In this document: positions 59,609-64,000 of the stretch, piece by piece
Position numbering within the stretch: the stretch's first letter is position 1
How the letters are laid out: every line of letters starts with the position of its first letter
Assembly (NCBI RefSeq): GCF_013001025.1
Contig: NZ_CP053021.1
Span: 3,314,001-3,378,000 of the forward strand
DNA: 64,000 nt
Direction: 5' to 3'
Source: Sphingobium yanoikuyae
GTDB taxonomy: Bacteria; Pseudomonadota; Alphaproteobacteria; Sphingomonadales; Sphingomonadaceae
Position numbers and translations under genes: made by a program
The notes under the pieces: model-generated
What the model saw: only the letters and a program-made list of their open reading frames with translations
Database searches by the model: none
What the model was told of the DNA's origin: nothing

Positions 59609-60229
59609 ATGGCAAATTCTGGCATAGAAAATATATGGTCAAGACTTTGGGCACCTCGGTTAGGCCCGGATGATGTGCGGTTGCGTTTTGAGCTTGGCGG
59701 CGAGGAGTTCGATAACATCAGCCAGCCAGTTCCTCGTTTTCTCCAAGCACTTCATCGATCTTCAACAATAGCCGACAAGCTATTCCGTCAGAGTTGCGTT
59801 GGTCTGGTTGCTTGGAACGGACAAGAGCCGAACGCTCTCGGGAATGCCGAAATAGAGAATGGCTTTGAGGCGCTAAAATATACTGGTTTTAACGCCGCTC
59901 AAATTGACGAGTGGAGCACCCCACTTTATCTAGATTCCGATAGCAATGAAGTGGATTTGTGGACAGTTCGCAGCTACGAAATGAGCGATAATAAGACTGC
60001 TCGTGATACCATTCTCTGGCACGCGATTGCTAGTGAAATGCCGATCTATCCAAACGCCCCCGTTGTGACTTTTTTGATCGATCCCGTTAATTCGATCATG
60101 CTCCATGCCTATGATGATCGGGGAATGGACGTAATGGCTGACGATGCGGCAAAACTGCGCGATACGTATTCGGCCTTCGATGGATGGCTTCTCGACTATG
60201 ATCGGGAGCGAATGGGCATTTTGTTTTAA
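59609..60229 (+). CDS. DUF3885 domain protein
   Basis: 206 residues in DNA much less GC-rich than its neighbours. The family pattern is visible in VRLRFELGGE, the central LVAWNG, and the C-terminal HAYDDRGMDVMA, then DTYSAFDGWLLDYDRERMGI. DUF3885 proteins are cytoplasmic, common in accessory regions, of unknown function, and sometimes linked to immunity-type proteins. Composition and the repeat just upstream suggest recent gain. The ATG at 59609 fits the family start; GAGCG precedes it. Confidence 0.8.
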   Translation: MANSGIENIWSRLWAPRLGPDDVRLRFELGGEEFDNISQPVPRFLQALHRSSTIADKLFRQSCVGLVAWNGQEPNALGNAEIENGFEALKYTGFNAAQIDEWSTPLYLDSDSNEVDLWTVRSYEMSDNKTARDTILWHAIASEMPIYPNAPVVTFLIDPVNSIMLHAYDDRGMDVMADDAAKLRDTYSAFDGWLLDYDRERMGILF

Positions 60230-60382
60230 TCATGCCTGCTTTTGACGCCGCGCCCCTCCAAAGCTGACAGTCCGCAAACCACCCTTGAGCGTCGCTCATC
60301 CCGTCGATCGCCACCGGGCCTGCCCGATAGCGGTCGGTCCGCTCTTGGGTAGGAAAGTTGCTCGACCAGAAGCGGGCCTGTT

Positions 60383-60502
60383 CCCCCTCCCGCAGGTGGG
60401 AGGGGGGTAGGGGGTGGGCTGGACATCGCGAAAGCCCACCCCGCTGCGACTAACGCGCTGCGCGCGCAAGTCTCGCTGCCCCTCCCGCTTGCGGGAGGGG
60501 AA
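60383..60502. repeat. CCCCTCCCGC hairpin pair
   Basis: CCCCCTCCCGCAGGTGGGAG (60383) and CCCCTCCCGCTTGCGGGAGG (60481) are each self-complementary and flank GTAGGGGGTGGGCT...AGCCCACCCC, also inverted. The layout resembles the repeat pair at 25275. The gap 60230-60643 contains no gene that I can support. Confidence 0.65.
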
Positions 60503-60643
60503 TGGCGGGAAACCACCCATCCTGGCCATTTAGCTGGCATCGCGTCGCAGCCGCCCGATATCCGGGGCTGTCGCCCCATGGCTCCGGATGTTGGTTGCTC
60601 CGCTTCAGGGACGCTGACCTTCGGCTGCGTGACTGCGAAACCG

Positions 60644-61498
60644 CTATTTCTTCGGGAACAGCAGGGTGAAGATCATGCGGATGCCCCATTCGGGGCCGCC
60701 GTCGGGCGAGACGGCATAATATTTGCCGCCAAGGCCCACCTGCACCGCCTGGTCGCCGACCTTGGTCAGTTGCGTGACGGTAAGGTTCACCGGCACCAGC
60801 CAGTCCTTGCCCTTCCAGTCATAGGCCGCTTCGGCGTTGATGCCATAGGTGGTGGCGTGGGACGTGGTGTGGCTGAAGAAGGGCTGCATGAAGCTGGCGC
60901 TGACGTCGGAACGGTCATCCTTGCCGGCGATCGACCAGATATGGTTGCCGAGGAAACCGACCGTGTTCTGGCCCATCTGCTTGAGCAGCACGACGGTCGG
61001 GCCGGCGCCCCATTTGTCCCCGCCCAGATAGCGATCGGTTGCCGAGGGATAAAGGATGGCGGGCCCCACGCCCCAGATGATGCCCTTATTCTCCTTGGGC
61101 GAGAAGAAGAAGCTCTGGGTGATATCGCCAAGGCCGAAGGCATCCGTGCCAGGTCCCTGATAGCTATTCTGCGCGACGACCGGCACGATGGTGCGCACGA
61201 TCATGTTCCAGTCCTTGCCCACGCTGATCGGCACCACCGGCTGGATGTTGAGCGTCGACTTGATGCCATCATCCCCGGCACCGAAGTCGAGATTTTCCTG
61301 GAACGGCACGCTGATCAGCGAGGCGACCGGGTTGGACAATTGCAGCGCCAGATCCTGGTCGCTGCCGCCCGCCGGCGGTGGCCCGGAGGTGATGGCAGGC
61401 GCTGCCGACGATCCCGCATCCTGCGCGATCGCCGGCAGCGGCGCCATGGCGACCAGGCCTGCGAGCCAGGCGATCTTGCGATGATATCCGGTCTGCAT
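60644..61498 (-). CDS. Outer-membrane beta-barrel protein (MetA-pathway/porin-like)
   Basis: 284 residues with a signal peptide (IAWLAGLVAMAPLPAIAQ) followed by a Pro/Gly-rich linker. Beta-barrel strands are evident (LNIQPVVPISVGKDWNMIVR, LVPVNLTVTQLTKVG), with GGDKWGAGPTVVLLKQMGQN in the middle, and the last residues GIRMIFTLLFPKK. It resembles the family often called phenol-degradation meta-pathway outer-membrane protein or simply transporter. Substrate unknown. GGAAGG precedes the ATG at 61498. It is not tightly linked to the Kdo genes. Confidence 0.75.
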   Translation of the reverse strand: MQTGYHRKIAWLAGLVAMAPLPAIAQDAGSSAAPAITSGPPPAGGSDQDLALQLSNPVASLISVPFQENLDFGAGDDGIKSTLNIQPVVPISVGKDWNMIVRTIVPVVAQNSYQGPGTDAFGLGDITQSFFFSPKENKGIIWGVGPAILYPSATDRYLGGDKWGAGPTVVLLKQMGQNTVGFLGNHIWSIAGKDDRSDVSASFMQPFFSHTTSHATTYGINAEAAYDWKGKDWLVPVNLTVTQLTKVGDQAVQVGLGGKYYAVSPDGGPEWGIRMIFTLLFPKK

Positions 61499-61602
61499 GG
61501 CCAAGCGCCTTCCCCTTTCGAACATTCTGCGCGGGGACAGAATGGCCCGAACGAGAGCGGGGGCCAATCGCGGGCTTTGCGGAGATCGGCCGGGAATAAT
61601 CC

Positions 61603-62196
61603 CTAGGGGCGCTCGTCCCAGCGCAGCAGCCGCACCTGGCCCGGCGCATCGACGACCAGTTCGCCAAAGGCCCCGGTGCGCAGCTTGAGCTGGCCATGGG
61701 CGAGGCTCAGCGCCAGCAGGGCGAAGCGGGCGGCGCCGTTGCTGGTGACCAGCAATTCCGCCCCCTCCCCTTCTGCGGCGAACCAGGTGCGCCAGGCAGC
61801 GATGCGCGCGGGGGCGTCGACGGTCCAGCCATCGGGCACGATCCCGTCCCGGTCCCAGGCGGCGATCACCGCTTCGCCTAGACGCGCCACGACGGTCGCC
61901 TCCGGCTGCCCCTCGTCCGGGCCATGGTCGATCTCGTCGAGCCAGGGCAGGATGGCGTCGACCGGATGGTCGAGCGCGGCCGCGATCGGCGCCGCGGTCT
62001 GGCGCGCGCGCAGCAACGGGCCGCTGTAGAGACGCACGGCGCCGAGCGACCGGGCCGCGAAATAGCTGGCGAGACGCTGGGCCTGGGCCATGCCGCTGTC
62101 GACCAGTGGAATGTCGGTGCCGGCCCCGACCCGGCGCGCATCGGCGCTGGAGGCGAAGGTGTTGCCGTGGCGGATGACGAAGATGCGCCGGCTCAT
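61603..62196 (-). CDS. Histidine phosphatase family protein
   Basis: 197 residues. The RHG motif is FVIRHGNTF near the N-terminus, followed by VRLYSGPLLRARQTAAPIAA with the second phosphate-binding Arg and LLVTSNGAARFALLAL in place of the usual HG. The ATG overlaps the kdsB stop (ATGA), so it is co-translated with Kdo genes. The substrate may be a sugar phosphate of that path, for example Kdo-8-phosphate, but this is inference; the usual KdsC is a HAD enzyme. The second catalytic His is replaced by Asn in SNG. Confidence 0.85.
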   Translation of the reverse strand: MSRRIFVIRHGNTFASSADARRVGAGTDIPLVDSGMAQAQRLASYFAARSLGAVRLYSGPLLRARQTAAPIAAALDHPVDAILPWLDEIDHGPDEGQPEATVVARLGEAVIAAWDRDGIVPDGWTVDAPARIAAWRTWFAAEGEGAELLVTSNGAARFALLALSLAHGQLKLRTGAFGELVVDAPGQVRLLRWDERP

Positions 62197-62996
62197 GACA
62201 GGGCCGGCGTCGGATCTCCATGGGCGGCAATCAGCGCCTCGACCCGCTGGATGTCGGCCTCGGTATCGATGCCGCTGCTGTCGAAAACAGGCGGATCGAC
62301 CGGGACGGTCATGATATCGATGCCCAGTTCCAGCAGCCGCAACTGCTCCAGCCCTTCCAGATTTTCGAGCGCCGTGGGCGGCGATGCCTCAAACCGGGCG
62401 AGCGCATCATAGGCATAGCCATAAAGGCCGACATGGCGCCAGACGGGGGATATGGGACCGGCGGCACGCAGCCTGTCCTCATCGCGGATGGCGGGAATGA
62501 TCGTCTTGGAAAACCAGAGCGCCCGGCCATCCGCACCGCGGGCGCAGGTCGTGCCGCTGAAGGGCGAGCGTTGCTTATGCTCGCGCAGCGCATCGAGCGC
62601 GGCCCAGTCGAGCCCGATCACCGGGGTCGCGACCTGCGCGCCGGCATCCAGCGCCTCGATCACCGCGCCCAGCGCTCCCTTGGGCTGGAAGGGCGAATCC
62701 CCCTGGAGATTGACGACGAAGTCGGGCTGGGTGGCCTGCGCGCGGGCGGCGGCGAGAGCGCGGCCGGAGCCGGTGGCGATCGCGCTGTCGGTCATCACCG
62801 CGTCGCAGCCGGCGGCCTGCGCATGGGCCGCAATCTCGTCATCATCGGTGGCGACGACCAGAGCGACGCCGGCGCGCGCGCCGATCGCCGCGCGCGCCAT
62901 GGCGATCGTGCGATGCAGCAGGCTGCGCCCCGCAATGAGGCGTAGCGGCTTGCGCGGCAGGCGGGACGACCCCGCCCGCGCCGGAATGACCACCAA
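62193..62996 (-). CDS. kdsB: 3-deoxy-manno-octulosonate cytidylyltransferase (CMP-Kdo synthetase)
   Basis: 267 residues of the KdsB fold: VVIPARAGSSRLPRKPLRLI (CTP-binding loop), VVATDDDEIAAHAQ, FVVNLQGDSPFQP with the metal Asp and RHVGLYGYAYDALARF with LEQLRLLELGI. It activates Kdo for transfer. The start is TTG at 62996 or GTG at 62993; there is no ATG. The start is 6 bases after the kdsD stop. The product overlaps the phosphatase gene at its end. Confidence 0.9.
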   Translation of the reverse strand: MVVIPARAGSSRLPRKPLRLIAGRSLLHRTIAMARAAIGARAGVALVVATDDDEIAAHAQAAGCDAVMTDSAIATGSGRALAAARAQATQPDFVVNLQGDSPFQPKGALGAVIEALDAGAQVATPVIGLDWAALDALREHKQRSPFSGTTCARGADGRALWFSKTIIPAIRDEDRLRAAGPISPVWRHVGLYGYAYDALARFEASPPTALENLEGLEQLRLLELGIDIMTVPVDPPVFDSSGIDTEADIQRVEALIAAHGDPTPALS

Positions 62997-63001
62997 TATG
63001 G

Positions 63002-64000
63002 TCAGGCGACCCCGGCGTGCAGCAGATCATGCATGTGAAGCGCGCCGACCAGATCGCCATCCTCGCACACGAACAGCAGGGTGATGTTGCGATCGTGCAT
63101 GATGCGCAGCGCTTCCGACGCCAGTTCGTCAGGACCGATCGACTGCGGCGTCACGGTCATGAAACGGCCGACCGCATCGGTCAGATTCTGCTTGCCGGTC
63201 ACGGCCCGGCGCAGATCGCCATCGGTGAAGGCGCCGATCAGCTGGCCACGCTGGTCGACGATGGCCGTGCCGCCAAGGCGCGCACGGGTCATCTCGATCG
63301 TGGCGTCGAGCAGCGAGGAATCCTCGCACACCCGCGGCACGTCGCTGCCCGCCGACATCAGTTCGCGCACCTTGACGAGCTGCGCCCCAAGACGGCCATT
63401 GGGGTGGAATTTGTAGAAATCGTCGGCCGAAAAGCCGCGCATTTCCATCAGCGACATCGCCAGTGCGTCACCAAAGGCCATCTGCAAGGTGGTCGATGTG
63501 GTGGGCGCCAGCATATTGGGGCAGGCTTCGCGCACCGCCGGCATCAGCATGCAGACATCGGCAGCCTCGGCCACGGTGCTCTGCGCCTGCGCCGTCATCG
63601 CCAGCAGCGGGACGCCGAAGCGCTTGCAATAATGGATGATCGGCCCGAGTTCGGTGGATTCACCCGAATGGGACAGCATCAGCACGACATCGTCCGGCGT
63701 CACCATGCCCAGATCGCCATGGCCGGCATCGGCCGGATGCAGGAACAGCGCCGGCGTGCCAGTGGAGGTGAGCGTCGCCGTCATCTTGCGCGCGACGATG
63801 CCGCTCTTGCCGATGCCGGTGACGATCACCCGTCCCCGGACATTGATGATGATACCGACGAGCCGCAGGAAGGCGGCGGAAAATTCCCGGTCGGAAAATT
63901 TGGCTTCGAGTGTATTGAGCCCCCTGGCTGCCAGGGCGAGACTGCTGCACGCCGTCTCCACAATATGCGCACCCGAGCCGAAAGGAACGATCTTCGAAAC
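63002..64000 (-). CDS. Arabinose-5-phosphate isomerase (KdsD/KpsF/GutQ), N-terminus cut by window edge
   Basis: At least 333 codons, open to base 64000 with no obvious ribosome site before the GTG at 63961, so the start is probably outside. The SIS domain shows VIVTGIGKSGIVARKMTATL, LSHSGESTEL and ADAGHGDLGMVTPDD; two CBS repeats follow (RELMSAGSDVPRV, VGRFMTVTPQSIG and LLFVCEDGDLVGALHMHDLL). It makes arabinose-5-phosphate, the first step to Kdo. kdsB follows. Whether it serves lipid A-type LPS or a capsule cannot be told here. Confidence 0.92.
   Translation of the reverse strand, partial: VSKIVPFGSGAHIVETACSSLALAARGLNTLEAKFSDREFSAAFLRLVGIIINVRGRVIVTGIGKSGIVARKMTATLTSTGTPALFLHPADAGHGDLGMVTPDDVVLMLSHSGESTELGPIIHYCKRFGVPLLAMTAQAQSTVAEAADVCMLMPAVREACPNMLAPTTSTTLQMAFGDALAMSLMEMRGFSADDFYKFHPNGRLGAQLVKVRELMSAGSDVPRVCEDSSLLDATIEMTRARLGGTAIVDQRGQLIGAFTDGDLRRAVTGKQNLTDAVGRFMTVTPQSIGPDELASEALRIMHDRNITLLFVCEDGDLVGALHMHDLLHAGVA

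Noticed and set aside
60644..62230. A single 528-codon fusion of the porin-like gene with upstream sequence
   Set aside because: The upstream part is the wrong frame of the histidine phosphatase gene; the signal peptide at 61498 marks the true start.

Overview
The window looks like chromosomal DNA from a sphingomonad alphaproteobacterium, most likely Sphingobium or a close relative. This rests on gene content and high-GC codon use, not on a database search. Supporting traits are TonB-dependent receptors with dedicated regulators, a DUF1476 gene beside bolA and grxD, a Pseudomonas-type isocitrate lyase divergent from a RamB/ScfR-like regulator, unusually long PstC and PstA, the HPr-rel-A gene set, and many palindromic intergenic repeats.

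Layout. 1-7.9 kb: two metal or siderophore uptake loci. The first is a TonB receptor plus tonB, divergent from a DUF4198 and an EF-hand gene over a Fur-like box. The second is a YqjI-like PadR regulator plus DUF2218, divergent from another TonB receptor. 7.9-10.8 kb: thrC and the hrcA-grpE heat-shock operon. 10.9-13.0 kb: a visibly AT-rich insert carrying an AAA/ABC-type ATPase and a TOPRIM-like partner whose frame is broken at a run of eight T. This resembles two-gene phage-defence systems. 13-25 kb: housekeeping genes (rph, rdgB, hemW, grxD, bolA, leuC, leuD), two secreted CAP proteins, lipoproteins and a BlaI/M56 pair with its operators. An unannotated 37-codon gene is translationally coupled between leuC and leuD. 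25-29.3 kb: repeat-rich intergenic DNA, a membrane protein, a small helix-turn-helix gene followed directly by an 11-bp phased TGTCGC array, and a DUF885 hydrolase. 29.3-41.3 kb: aceA and its regulator, an MHS transporter, peptidases, parDE, a PAP2-like protein, chrA and bdcA/bdcR.

41.3-45.3 kb holds an HPr-rel-A module: nucleotidyltransferase, HprK-related kinase A, PqqD-like protein, glycosyltransferase and a small Tat-type exported protein. Its biochemical role is not known to me. 45.3-52.9 kb is a complete Pho locus (phoR, pstSCAB, phoU, phoB) with a Pho-box array, a palindromic repeat inside pstC-pstA and twin hairpins before phoU. 53-60.2 kb: an HscC-type Hsp70 with an overlapping J-like membrane protein, def, a TetR/Rieske oxygenase unit and a DUF3885 gene. 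60.6-64 kb: an outer-membrane porin-like gene and a Kdo-precursor cluster (histidine phosphatase, kdsB, kdsD) cut by the right edge.

The most unusual items are the 11-bp phased TGTCGC element present twice, the frameshifted ATPase/TOPRIM pair, the HPr-rel-A cluster with its candidate exported substrate, and the hidden gene between leuC and leuD.
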